Part shown: positions 23,927-34,116 of the stretch, in pieces
How the letters are laid out: each line of letters begins with the position of its first letter
Numbering within the stretch: position 1 is the first letter of the stretch
Source: Ophiocordyceps camponoti-saundersi (nom. inval.)
Taxonomy: Eukaryota > Ascomycota > Sordariomycetes > Hypocreales > Ophiocordycipitaceae
DNA: 64,000 nucleotides
Assembly (NCBI GenBank): GCA_003339415.1
Contig: PDHQ01000008.1
Coordinates: 310,001-374,000 of the forward strand
Reading direction: 5' to 3'
Made by a program: the position numbers and the translations under genes
Notes under the pieces: model-generated
Told to the model about the DNA's origin: nothing
The model's input: only the letters and a program-made list of their open reading frames with translations
Databases searched by the model: none

Positions 23927-24592
23927 GAAGGGCGGAGACGGGCGGAAGAGCTTGCGATAGTGCGTTGCCTTGGGGGCGTGGACGAGGTCAACCTGCTCTG
24001 CCGGCTCGAATGCTTTTTCGTCGGAGCATCTGATTCTTCCGGTTCCGCGGTACCATTGGGCGGCATGGGCGGGGACTGGAGGGCTCTTAGCCGGGCGCTT
24101 GGGTAGGCTGTGGGGAGGGTCCAGTTACCAGGCCTGTGATTGGTTCGCCAGGCACGTGTCTTGAATTTTGTGGCCTCGTTCGTGCGCTTGCCCCTCCTTT
24201 TTCGGGCAAGCTGTTGGCGGGGCAGCTCCTGCAGGCTGCGGCACATTCAGGCCCGACTCGTTGGCCAATTTAAAGACGGTAGGCGCTCCCTCGCGTCGGA
24301 CTTGCCCTCTCTAAGGGCCTCGTGTTTGTTTTACCCCTCTACTTTTCCCTCGGCTTTGGTGAGAGGCTTCTCATCTGTTCTCTGGCCAGTCTGTGCAGCT
24401 TGCCTCTATCGGCGCGCTCTCTCTTTCTCCCCCTTTCTCCTTATCTCTTCTCCGTCCATCTTCTCTTTCAGACGAAGATACTCGACGCGCGGCCCGACGC
24501 GCCGAAGCCCGATCCTACATTGATTCCTCAAGCTTGCCCATTCTTCAAAACACACCAGAGGTCCCTCACAGGAGGGGAAAAAAGCCAGCGGC
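23927..24592. promoter_or_regulatory. Divergent promoter region between TCP-1 alpha and prolyl-tRNA synthetase
   Basis: About 670 bp with no gene. The half next to the synthetase is rich in C/T tracts, as in leaders of constitutive fungal genes. No specific element identified. Confidence 0.5.
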
Positions 24593-26316
24593 ATGGATAC
24601 TGTCGCCGAACAATCGAAAAGCGCCCTTAAAAAGGCAGAGAAACAGGCCAAGCTCGCGGCAGAAAAAGCCGCTAAGGCCGCGAAAAAGACCAACCTGCCA
24701 GTGGTGGGCGGCAAGAAGACGGACGACATCATCGGTATCACCGTCTCAAAGGAGGAAAACTTCCCACAATGGTATCAGGAAGTCGTGCTCAAGGCCGACA
24801 TGGTGGAGTACTACCAGGAGATCTCGGGCTTCTTCGTCTTGCGCCCCCTAGCCATGCACGTTTGGGGTGCGATCCGCAAATGGTTCCAAGAGCGTATCGA
24901 GGCTATGGGCGTCGACGAAGTCAGCTTCCCCTTGTTCCTGTCCTCCAAGTCGCTGGATAAGGAAAAGGATCATGTCGAGGGTTTTGCCCCCGAGTTGGCA
25001 TGGGTAACCAAGGCGTGGGTTCTTTCTATCCGATGGCCGCTTTCTCTTTCTAACCGTTCCTCGACAGCGGTGACAAGGATCTCGAAGTGCCCGTCGCCAT
25101 CCGCCCCACGTCCGAGGCAGTCATGTATCCCTATTACTCCAAGTGGATCCGCAGCCATCGAGACCTCCCTTTGCGACTCAACCAGTGGAACTCGGTCGTC
25201 CGATGGGAGGCCAAGCAGACGACGCCCTTTCTCCGAACGCGAGAGTTCTTGTGGCAGGAAGGTCATACAGCGCACTTGACGGAGGAACTGGCAGGCAAGG
25301 AGGTGCTAGAGATCCTCGAGCTCTACGCTGGCGTCTACGAACAGCTTTTGGCACTTCCCGTCGTCCGAGGGCGCAAGACGGAGAATGAGAAGTTCGCCGG
25401 AGGATACTATACGACAACAGTTGAAGGTTACGTCCCTACAAACGGCCGAGGCATCCAGGGAGGCACGTCGCATTGCCTAGGCCAGAATTTTAGCAAAATG
25501 TTTGACATCACGGTCGAAGACCCGGTTAACAAGGGGTCTCATATCCACGTGTGGCAAAATTCTTGGGGACTCTCCACTCGCGTCATCGGCGTCATGGTCA
25601 TGGTCCACGGAGACGACAAAGGCTTGGTGCTCCCTCCTCGCGTGGCCAAGGTGCAGACGGTGTTGATCCCTGTGGGCATTAACAAGAGTACGACGGCCGA
25701 GGAGCGCAAGAAGCACGAAGAGCAGCTCGATTCGATCCAGTCGTCCTTGAGAACAGCTGGCGTCCGGGCTGAATCGGACTGGCGAGAGGGCTATACCCCG
25801 GCGTGGAAGTTCAACGACTGGGAACTCAAGGGAGTGCCCCTACGGATCGAATATGGGCCCAAGGACGCGGCCAAGGGTGTAGTTAGCTACGCGCGAAGAG
25901 ATACTGGCGAGAAGGGGACGATGCCAGTCGACGAGGTGGGCAGCAAGATCCCCGAGCTACTGGAAACGATCCAAAAGGATATGTATACCAAGGCCGAGGC
26001 AAACTTCCGGGAGCATCGACTAAAGATTACCAAGTGGGATGAGGTTCTTCCGGCGCTGGATAAGAAGAACGTGGTGCTGATCCCATTCTGCCTCGACGGC
26101 AAGTGCGAGGATCGGATAAAGGAGCTGACGACGCGCGTCGACGACCAGCCCGACGTGCCGGAGGGCCAGAAACTGCCGTCGATGGGGATGAAGAGCCTGT
26201 GCATCCCGTTCGAGCAGCCTCACGGGCCGGAGCTGGTGGCGGGCGAGACGGACTGTCTGAACCCCGAGTGTAAGGGCAAGGCGCAGAAATGGGTCATGTT
26301 TGGGCGGAGCTACTAG
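24593..26316 (+). CDS. Cytosolic prolyl-tRNA synthetase (class II)
   Basis: Two exons, 24593-25014 and 25068-26316, with a 53-nt intron carrying a CTAAC branch, giving 556 aa. The Lys/Ala-rich N-terminal tail is typical of eukaryotic enzymes. The class II core is complete: an IRPTSEA segment, motif 2 with RWE and REFLWQEGHTA, and the GTSHCLGQNFS segment. An anticodon-binding domain and the eukaryote/archaea-type C-terminal domain ending WVMFGRSY follow, with Cys residues (CLDGKC, CLNPECKG) that normally bind zinc. It charges tRNA-Pro with proline. No editing (INS) domain is inserted, as expected for this type. Confidence 0.95.
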
Positions 26317-27024
26317 ACTCGTTTCTATGCGAGGCGTTTCGTTTGGAAGGGCCTGGAAGCGGGTGTTAGGAAGAGGGCTTTACTTGGGCGGAGGGACGAA
26401 TAGATGACGACGACGACGAAGACGACGGAAAATCGGTCGCGTGCATGCATTGCCCATGTAGAAGTCGGTGGTCAGCATTTGTGTAGGGCTCGGCAGTCAG
26501 CCTCGCGTAAAGGATGCAGCGAGAGAGGATGAGGTCGACAGTCAGCATAGAGCCTCAGGTTGATTAACAACTAGGCAACGCCTATGCCTCGCGTCACGAT
26601 GCCACAGGGTTTGATCTGCTGTTGGCGGCGAATGAGCGGCCTCGGGTCACATATGTATGTGCTGTGTAATCGAAGAGGGAAGAGAAGAGGAGGAGGAGGA
26701 AGGGAGAAGGAGAAAGAGAGAAGAGACCGGACGTCAGCAGCAGAATCCAGACTGTTTGTTGCCTAGGTAGGTATGCTCGCATAACGAGTGGAAAGGGGGA
26801 AGGGGGGGGGGGGTGAAAAGGGGGCACACGGGACAGGCTCGGCAGTCAGCATCTGTGACACGGTTGAAGCGTAAAAGGGCTGAGAGAGATCATGGCATGA
26901 CTTTCTTTATGCTAGGTGCCTGCACCACGTCACTGAAGGGCGGTTGCAGCGGGTGTAAGCAATTGATTTCCCATCGATCCACGGCTGGTTGTATACCATA
27001 CCATGCCATGCCATGCCATGTAAG
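26317..27024. repeat. Convergent intergenic region with short repeats
   Basis: No gene. Contains a GAC-type triplet run near 26405-26430, the short direct repeat GGCTCGGCAGTCAGC at about 26489 and 26838, a G run near 26805, and a CCATG pentamer array at about 26998-27020. Confidence 0.6.
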
Positions 27025-28263
27025 TCAGCACCAGCCAAACTTATCATTGGCGACCCAATCGACCTCCTCCATCTCCTCCGCCCCCGAACCGTCTCCCAGG
27101 CCCAACCACAGCAGACTAGCGATGGAGCTATCGTCCCGCACGACGAATTCCGGCCGCAGGTGTGACAAGCCGTCGAGGATGGGCCTGACTCGATCCCCGT
27201 CCGGATTCCAGATTTGGATGCTTGTGCAGAGCCATTTCCGACCTTGGCGTAGGGCTTGGTTGATGATGGCTTCCACGCCGGTCTTGAGCTGCGCTTGGCT
27301 TATGGAATCCGGGTATGAGAGGCGTAGGAACTCTAGCGTGTTGACGTTTCTCACGCCGTCACTTTGCGATTCTGATGGCTCTGACTTTAGCGTCCAGAGG
27401 GCCCAGACGCGGCTTCCTTCGTCTTCGTTGCTTTCGTAGAGGGCGCCGCGGATGGGTCGTTCTGACTGTCGGGGAAGGGAGTCGATGTATTGCGAGAGAA
27501 AGTCTTGACGCGCAAAGTGCCATTGTAGCGTCGCGAGGTCGGGGATCAGAGCCAGACGGATGGTGGACGGGGTGGAGGACGGGTAGGAGGCGAGCTTGTG
27601 TCGAAGTCTGAGCTCGTCTTGTTGGGCGAGGGAAGCGAGTTGGTCGTCTGTAATCGCCTTGATGTTTCCAACGTCGTCGTTGTCATCGTCGCCATCACCA
27701 TCTGTTTTTGCCTCTGATGGTGATGATGATGATGATGATGATGATACAGGTAAGGGAGATGATGGCGGAACGCAGAGGCTAACATGACAGCTAGAATGCA
27801 CCTTCCACCCAACCCGAGCATAAAACTCCCTCCCGATATCGGAATACAAGACGGAAAAAGCCACATCCCCTTCCTCCCTCAACCTCGAAGCCAAAAGCCC
27901 CATCATCCGCGCCGCATACCCCCTCCGACGAAGCAGAGGCCCAACAAAGACGCTCGCGACGCCCTCTGCACGCACGAGCCTGACATGACCGTCTCCAACA
28001 CGGACAAGAGCCCTCTTGCGAAGAGTCTCGCACGAAGCCAGCGCCGTCCTCTGCCCTCCTTCCGCGCTCGTCTTCTTCCAAGTTAGCATCCAGGGCGTGA
28101 GGCCGCCGTTGCGGAGGAGGCTTGTGGCTAGGAGGTGACGCTCTCGTGCCTCGTACTGGCTTGGCGTCAGGTGGGTGCCCCATTCAGCGTAGCCCTGAGC
28201 CCAGATGGCGACTTGTTCTTCGTCGGTTGGTCGGACGAGGATCAGGTCTGTGGATGAAGACAT
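27025..28263 (-). CDS. LYC1-like GNAT N-acetyltransferase
   Basis: Single exon of 412 aa from the ATG at 28263 (MSSSTDLILVRP); an upstream in-frame ATG at 28368 would add a low-complexity leader and is less likely. The N-terminal half contains a GNAT-type acetyl-CoA site: a VFVGPLLRRRGYAARMM strand-loop-helix with the R-x-x-G-x-A pattern, then FYARVGWKV. The C-terminal half ends in DWVANDKFGWC, a terminus typical of the fungal LYC1 family (lysine N6-acetyltransferase of yeasts such as Yarrowia). A (GAT)n tract at about 27718-27746 encodes a Ser run between the halves and is probably length-variable. Substrate in filamentous fungi is not established. A transposon lies about 200 bp upstream of the start. 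Confidence 0.8.
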   Translation of the reverse strand: MSSSTDLILVRPTDEEQVAIWAQGYAEWGTHLTPSQYEARERHLLATSLLRNGGLTPWMLTWKKTSAEGGQRTALASCETLRKRALVRVGDGHVRLVRAEGVASVFVGPLLRRRGYAARMMGLLASRLREEGDVAFSVLYSDIGREFYARVGWKVHSSCHVSLCVPPSSPLPVSSSSSSSSPSEAKTDGDGDDDNDDVGNIKAITDDQLASLAQQDELRLRHKLASYPSSTPSTIRLALIPDLATLQWHFARQDFLSQYIDSLPRQSERPIRGALYESNEDEGSRVWALWTLKSEPSESQSDGVRNVNTLEFLRLSYPDSISQAQLKTGVEAIINQALRQGRKWLCTSIQIWNPDGDRVRPILDGLSHLRPEFVVRDDSSIASLLWLGLGDGSGAEEMEEVDWVANDKFGWC

Positions 28264-28464
28264 GGTTGGGGGGGGTTGATGGTGGAGGCACTGAAGGTTG
28301 GAAGAAGAGTGATCTCGAGGTTTTGAACATGGGATAGGGGACGGCGGAGATTTGAAACTAGGTTCCATCTCATATGCAGCTGGGTGGAGCGGTTGTGACT
28401 CTGCTCTCTCTCTCTCTCGGTAGGTTAGCAGGACAGAGTATTCTAGCTGTCTCGCTATTACCCC
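28264..28464. promoter_or_regulatory. Promoter-side flank of the GNAT gene, bounded by a transposon
   Basis: Only about 200 bp remain between the start codon and the left end of the transposon. A CT run lies at about 28398-28417. The upstream control region was probably displaced by the insertion. Confidence 0.45.
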
Positions 28465-28466
28465 TA

Positions 28467-28547
28467 CCCGTAGGTCCTAGGCTCGTGTGCCCCTCGCCTA
28501 GTAGGCAAAAATAATCGGGGACTAATTAATAATCGGGGACAAGACCT
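28467..28547 (+). repeat. Left terminal inverted repeat (81 bp)
   Basis: Begins CCCGTAGGTCC and is the exact reverse complement of 31310-31390, 81 of 81 positions by eye. It contains two direct copies of TAATCGGGGAC, which could be transposase binding sites. Confidence 0.95.
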
Positions 28548-28694
28548 GATAAGACCTGAGGGATACGCCACTGCCGCTACGTACCTTTTTGGTGGCACCC
28601 CCACCAAAAAAATACATTCCTCGCGAGATAAAGGCATCACTTATTATCAAAGAGTATATTTTAATTAAAGCTATTTAGAGAGTATTATTTTATG

Positions 28695-28835
28695 CTAAAG
28701 AGAGCGTTTTTCGTGCCTTTGAGGGTATTAAAGAGAGCGTATTCCGTGCCTTTGAGGGTATGCTAAAGAGAGCGTTTTTCGTGCCTTTGAGGGTGTTAAA
28801 GAGAGCGTATTCCGTGCCTAAGAGAGCGTATTCGG
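28695..28835. repeat. 33-35-bp tandem repeat inside the transposon
   Basis: About four and a half units containing AAAGAGAGCG, a TTCCGTGCC or TTTCGTGCC core and TTTGAGGGT. Adjacent units alternate in the core. Confidence 0.85.
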
Positions 28836-28854
28836 CGCCGTTGATAAGGGCAGC

Positions 28855-29040
28855 TGCGGCAGCCGCGGCGATGAGGGAGGCAGGGTATCGTGAGGCTTGA
28901 AGGGCGGCAGCCGCGGCGATGAGGGAGGTAGGGTATCGTGAGGCTCGAAGGGCGGCAGCCGCGGCGATAAGGGAGGCAGGGTATCGTAAGGCTCGAAGGG
29001 CGGCAGCCGCGGCGATAAGGGAGGCAGGGTATCGTGAGGC
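28855..29040 (-). repeat. 48-bp tandem repeat at the transposase C-terminal side
   Basis: Four units of about 48 bp containing GGCAGCCGCGGCGAT and AGGGTATCGT. 48 bp equals 16 codons, so in the intact element the array could have encoded an Ala/Arg-rich 16-residue repeat at the end of the transposase. Confidence 0.75.
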
Positions 29041-29049
29041 GCCTATCTA

Positions 29050-31200
29050 GTAAGCATATTATCGATCGACTCGTCTTATTCTGCCTCTTCTGCCTCTTTA
29101 GGCTCCCTTTATATGATAATCTCGATCGATAAAGTTAAGGCTTATAATATATCTGATCGAATGCCGATAAATTCGTTAAAACCTCCTCCCTCGTGGGCCG
29201 CGATAGCCTCTTGCTAACGCCTCTCGCGCCGTGCCTTTCTCTGCTCTTCTTCTATCTCTGGGGCCAGCGGCGGCGGCGTTCGACGCTTAAGATCGCGATC
29301 CTAGCGAGGCTTCGGTTTAAAGAGGCGTTTAAAGGTCTCGTCGGCTATCTCAAGGCTAAGGAATTCTTCCTTTTTATCCCTTTATTCGAGCTATTATAAG
29401 ATCGTAAGTCTTCGGCGCCGGCTATCGATAACTTAGTATTTTTCTGCTTAGTACTAAAGCTATATTTCCTTCCTTTCCTACTAAAGAAGCTATTAAGCAG
29501 TCCGAAGCTATTAACGCGATGCTTTTTCTACCTCTTTTTCCTACGTTAGTTATATAGAAGCTTAGATCTCTCTAAGGCTTATTAAAGAGGTATAAAATAT
29601 GCCTTCGGTAGCCTTAATAGCCTTACCGCGCTTTAGCTTATAAGAAAGCCTCTAAAGCCGATCTATATAGGATTCTAGATACTTTAAAAAGTTATTTTTA
29701 ATAATAATAGCTTCTATAATAGCTTTACTTATAATCCGAAGCCTCTCGCGCAAGGGAGAGCTAAGGATATTACTATATCTTCGCCTAATATCGTTTACGG
29801 TATCGGCAGCTTATTTAAATCGTATTTCTTACGGTAAAAGAGAGGCATAGCCTTCCTCGATCTTCTCGCGTGCTTAAATACGCTTTTTTTAAAGGAATTC
29901 GATTACGAACTTCGGGGTTACTAGCTAAATACCCGTTTTTTCGAAGCCTCGTATAATATAGCGTATTTTAAAGCTATCGTTAAAGGTCTACTAAAATAAC
30001 TCTAGGAAATCGAGGCATTTAAAGCTAATCTCGCCGCTTTATAGGAACTCCTAAAGGACTTTCTATTATACTGCCTTTAAGGGCTGAAAAACGCCTATAT
30101 TAAGAGGCTATAGGAAATACGTCGAGTACGGCGGGAAAATAATAATTAGGATATCGAATTTAAGGTAATATTCGATAAAGGGCAGGTCTATATAGCCGCT
30201 AAAGCTATCGATAATAAGAAGCCTCGAGATTTTCCTATTTATAGGAATAATATTCGGCTCGGTATCCCTCCCTACCTTATCTCGGCACTATTTATCGTAG
30301 CTAAACTAGCTAAGAAGCGTTAATCCGCTTTTTTAAGCGCGGGCAGACTTATCCTATAATACCCTATTAAAATAATACACCTATTTAAGTATAATCTTAG
30401 CGTTACTAAAGCCTATATCTATCCGGCAAAAGCGAATATTATTAGGGCCTTCGATCGACGCCTAAGACTCGGTTAGGAAGGTCTTAAAGATAAGCTAGGG
30501 AGGTATCGTATTACTAATAGTATTTATAGCGCCGATTAGAGTATAAGACTCTCGATCGCCTAGGTTAGTTACCTTAGGGCGCGTATAACGGGTAGATCTA
30601 ACGATAACTATAGAAATACGCTCTTTTAGGCTGCTAATTCGAATACCGTATTCGTCCTCGTTTTAGACCTCTAAGGCCCTAATCTAATAATTACGAACGA
30701 CCGATTTAAGCCCTATAAAGAAGGATATAATATTCCTAATATTCCCTACCTTAACGCCGCGCCTTAACCTCTCGATAGTTTTAATTATACTTAAACGAAG
30801 CTCTCCGTAAGCCTTAATCTAATACCTATATTATCTATTAGAAGGATAAGCTACGTCGGGATCTCGCCGCCGAAGAAGGGTAGCGGCAGCGTTTATAATC
30901 TATACCTTATTTATAGGAAACCCGCCCTTCTATAGCTAAAAAATAAAGGTAATAAGGGCATTATCTTTATCCTCGTTTAATAAGGCCGGGCGCCCCTTAG
31001 AATATATATCACGATACCCTAGAAGCTATTTAATAGCACGATTAATATAGGACTTGCTAACCCCGTACTAGGCAGCGGCGGCTCGGATCGTAAGAGGCCT
31101 CTCGGGCGCTGCCTTACCCGTGCGGGCTCGTTCGTGCCGTCTCGCGATAGTATCACGAGAATCTAGAACGGCCCGAGCGGCAGTTAATATAGGTAAATAA
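29050..31200 (-). pseudogene. RIP-degraded DDE transposase
   Basis: Read on the minus strand, the segment still shows family order. A psq/CENP-B-type helix-turn-helix and a KGRPALL linker lie near 31000-30900. Stretches like NEDEYGIR and GAINTISNTIPP lie in the catalytic core at 30650-30500. A LLIIDSFSGY-like second-Asp region lies at about 30210, followed by a PPYSTYFL and LNIGVFQPLK tract. These match the DDE_1 domain of pogo/Fot-type elements. Numerous TAG and TAA codons interrupt every frame. Exact ends are uncertain. Confidence 0.8.
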
Positions 31201-31309
31201 TCGATTATTTTAACTTTAGACTATAAGATAGGCACCTTTAAGCAAAGAAATGTAATTTTTCTATGGGGAAGCTATATAAAAAGTACGTATTAGCGCTAAC
31301 TAGCTATCT

Positions 31310-31390
31310 AGGTCTTGTCCCCGATTATTAATTAGTCCCCGATTATTTTTGCCTACTAGGCGAGGGGCACACGAGCCTAGGACCTACGGG
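31310..31390 (-). repeat. Right terminal inverted repeat (81 bp)
   Basis: Exact reverse complement of the left end, followed by the TA target duplicate. Unlike the interior it keeps CpA and TpG dinucleotides. Confidence 0.95.
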
Positions 31391-31392
31391 TA

Positions 31393-31802
31393 TCCGAGCG
31401 TTTCCTCTTCGGCTCTAGGTCCTCACGGAGAATATATGACGAATATTGTCCGTCCCATGGTAGAATGTGATATATTTAATATGGGAAAAGAGGGGAGTAT
31501 AATCAACAGTCGTATCCGTACATGATGTGTATCTACATGAAGATGTCGAGCATGCAAAGGTCGCCAAACTATGCCGTAGGCAATCTCTTACATACAATCA
31601 AAGACTGAACAGAACTCTTTTTTTTCCCTTTTCCTGCTTTTCCTTTCCCCTTTTCCCACTTGTTTTTTCTCTTCGTTAACCACCGAAGTAGGATGAAAGG
31701 AGGCACGGACGGCCCTCGAAAGCGGCCCGGCCCGGCTCGGCTCAGCCACCCCGCTTTTCCCTCCCGTTTCCCCCCCCCCTAATAGCCGCCGCCGCCGCCT
31801 CC
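31393..31802. other. Flank between transposon and regulator gene
   Basis: No gene recognised. T-rich and C-rich tracts at 31618-31650 and 31770-31780. If the neighbouring regulator once had a full-length 3' part it should be here, but no coding signal is visible beyond about 31860. Confidence 0.5.
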
Positions 31803-32847
31803 CTAAACCGAGGTCCCTCCGCGACTGACAAAGGCGGCCAAATCCCCCATCTGCCTACCTTGAGCACCAACGAGGCGAACGACGTGTCGAACCTGATGAC
31901 GCAGGCCATGTGGCGGCCCGGCGCGGTAGCCGAGGCCCTCCAGCAGACGCTGGCCGTTGCACAAGTGGGCCTCCGCCTTGGGCTGGTCGCCGTTGATGGC
32001 CTCAAAGACGACGAAGAAGATGGAGCAGACGATGGCCTCGCGTAGGTCCGCTTGTCTCTGCGCGCTGACGGCTTGACGGGCTGCTTGGAGGGCTTGGCCG
32101 TAGTGGATGAGCGCCAGATTGTAGTAGTAGCCCGAGCTGGTCTTTTTGGCTTGCACTAGCGCTTGGACGGCTGAATTGGCCCAGCGGAGGGCGATGCTCT
32201 CGCCAATGAGACGGGGGACTGATTCTGTCCAGAAAGATTCGTCGAGGATGCAACCTTCGTGTGATGGGCTTGGTGGTGGTGGTGGTGGTGGTGGTGGCGG
32301 CGGAGGTGGTGGCGGCGGAGGATGCTGAGGTTGTGGTGTTGATTGTGGTTGATACTGGACGGCTGCGGAGGCCTCTATCGTCGCCTCGCCGTCTCTTCGC
32401 TCGTAGCCGCTACAGAAGCCGGCCCACTTGATGCAGTTTCTGCAGTACGGTTTCGCCTCGTCGCACTTGATGTGTCTCCGTCTGCGTCAACGATGTCAGC
32501 CTTTGTTTTCAATCACTCATCCACTCAATCTTCACCACTTCTTCTTCTTCTTCTGGCGACTGACTTGCCTATACACTACTCGTTAGCCTCATCGTCAGAC
32601 GAAAAGGGGTTTTTTTTTCGGACAGCTGACTGACAGGCTACACAGCCGGTGCGCACTTTGGAGAATTTGGCGCGTGTGGCTCTCCGTTGTTTGGGCGTCG
32701 TCGATGAGGTCGCTCGGCATTCGTGATTTCCGCTTCGTCTTCTCAGGTAAGTGTTCGTCAGCAGGGCCGAAAAGGGAGAGTCAAGCGGGGAAGGGTGAGC
32801 GCTACTGACATGCCGGTAACGGCGGTTTGAAATGTGTCGCCGCTCAT
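31803..32847 (-). CDS. Zn2Cys6 transcription regulator, apparently shortened
   Basis: Exon model 32847-32810, 32741-32631 and 32481-31803, giving 275 aa. The splice of the second intron is fixed by the zinc cluster: the Cys spacing across the junction is C-x2-C-x6-C-x6-C-x2-C-x6-C, the exact fungal binuclear pattern. A poly-Pro tract encoded by a GGT/GGC repeat (32268-32322) and the start of the usual helical fungal regulator region follow (VFEAINGDQPKAEAH). Proteins of this class are normally 450-700 aa; this frame stops early. From about 31990 downward another frame (RFDTSFASLVLK) looks more like the family, which points to a frameshift. It is either a shortened gene or a pseudogene next to the transposon. 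The first exon and start are less certain. Confidence 0.62.
32268..32322. repeat. GGT/GGC triplet repeat encoding poly-proline
   Basis: Read on the minus strand it encodes about 14-16 prolines in the regulator gene. Confidence 0.9.
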
Positions 32848-34116
32848 AATGATGATGGATGATTATGATGGTGGTGATGATGGTGATGACTATAACAACG
32901 AAGAGGTTCCCCAGTCGACAGCTGAAGAGCTGGTGGTGATCAAGAGCTTTCCCTCTGTTCCCGTCTTCTGTCTAAGTGCAAGCTGTGGAAATTGGATGCA
33001 TTTTGACTCAGGGTCGGCTTTCCGTGCCTGCTTGCGCAAAGGGGGGGGGTCCAAAGAGGGGGGGGGGGGGGGGGCTAAGCTTGACGACTCATCGGTGCTT
33101 TCGCGCCCAACAACTCTTGCGTGAGAGGGAGGGCTCAAGGGGGTCGTCCATCATCATCATCATCACAATACTGACCGCTTCCCCGGCTGACAAGCAGCGA
33201 GCTTCCTGCAGAGAATAGCAAGGCATCAGCGGCCTGTCGGGCCCCAAAGGGACGCAAAGGGAGCTCTGTCTGCGGCGGTCTGCATAGTGCGTCTGTCTGT
33301 TGGCGACATGTCGCACATCCCGGCATCTCCGGTCAGCCCTACAAGGCGGGAAAACGACTGTCAGCAAGCAGCCACTCTTCTCCCTTTGTTTGACAGTGTA
33401 AGTATGCATGTACCACGTAAAGACTACCTAGGCATATATGTAGGATCGGGTGACCCTCGCCTAGGTAGGTAGGTAGAATGTATGTATGTGTCTGTGGGTG
33501 TGCATGTATGTCTGACTTGGGGGGGGTCGGCGCCCAGCCTCTTCCCCACGGCTTCGGGCCCGAGCCGAGCAACGTTAAGCCAGGACGGTCTTAATCATGG
33601 TGGCTTGGCCGAAGAAGCACGCCATCCAGCATGACGATGCCGGAACTGTGCCTTGATTGGCAAGGTGCCTCCGGGGCCGATCTGCAGTAGGAGATGGTGG
33701 GTGCCACGAAGTTTGGATTGGATTGATCGCAGCCTTGTGGTTGTGTAGAAAGAAATTGAGTCATTATCGTCAACGGCGGCGGCGGCGGCAAGAGAGAGGA
33801 AGCAGGAGTCGCAGTACCCGTCGGAAATTAACGAGTGGTGGTGGTGGTAGTGATGGTGGCAGTGGCGATGACGGGAGTGATGGTGGTGGTGATGAACCGC
33901 AGTCTGGTGGTAAATAGTTTCCGCTGCAGGGTAGCTCTTAATGCGTCTCCACCAGACCCACGAACGGGCCGGGCCTCGCCACTTTTTTGATCCGACGTCG
34001 TCCGTCCTCGGCCTCAGCCTCATCGACGTTAGACGACTCTTAACATGCAGTCCTTGTTCTATCTACATCTCCCTCTGCCTTGACCCTAACCCTACGCCCT
34101 CTCTTTTGTCCCGCTC
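32848..34116. other. Low-complexity intergenic region
   Basis: No gene supported. Contains GAT/GGT triplet runs (32846-32890, 33145-33165, 33835-33895), G runs near 33045-33075, AGGTAGGTAGGTAG at about 33461-33474 with ATGT repeats after it, a GGC run near 33775-33790, and a telobox-like CCCTAACCCT at about 34084-34093 just before PSF2. Confidence 0.6.

Larger units (their letters stand above)
28465..31392. mobile_element. Pogo/Tc1-mariner-type DNA transposon, RIP-mutated
   Basis: A 2.9-kb element bounded by perfect 81-bp terminal inverted repeats (28467-28547 and 31310-31390), flanked by TA on both sides (28465-28466 and 31391-31392). A TA target duplication is the hallmark of the Tc1/mariner superfamily. 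The interior is AT-rich with very few CpA or TpG, many TpA, and stop codons where Gln or Trp codons would be expected. This is the pattern of repeat-induced point mutation. No intact ORF of useful size remains, although a transposase can still be read on the minus strand. Confidence 0.9.
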
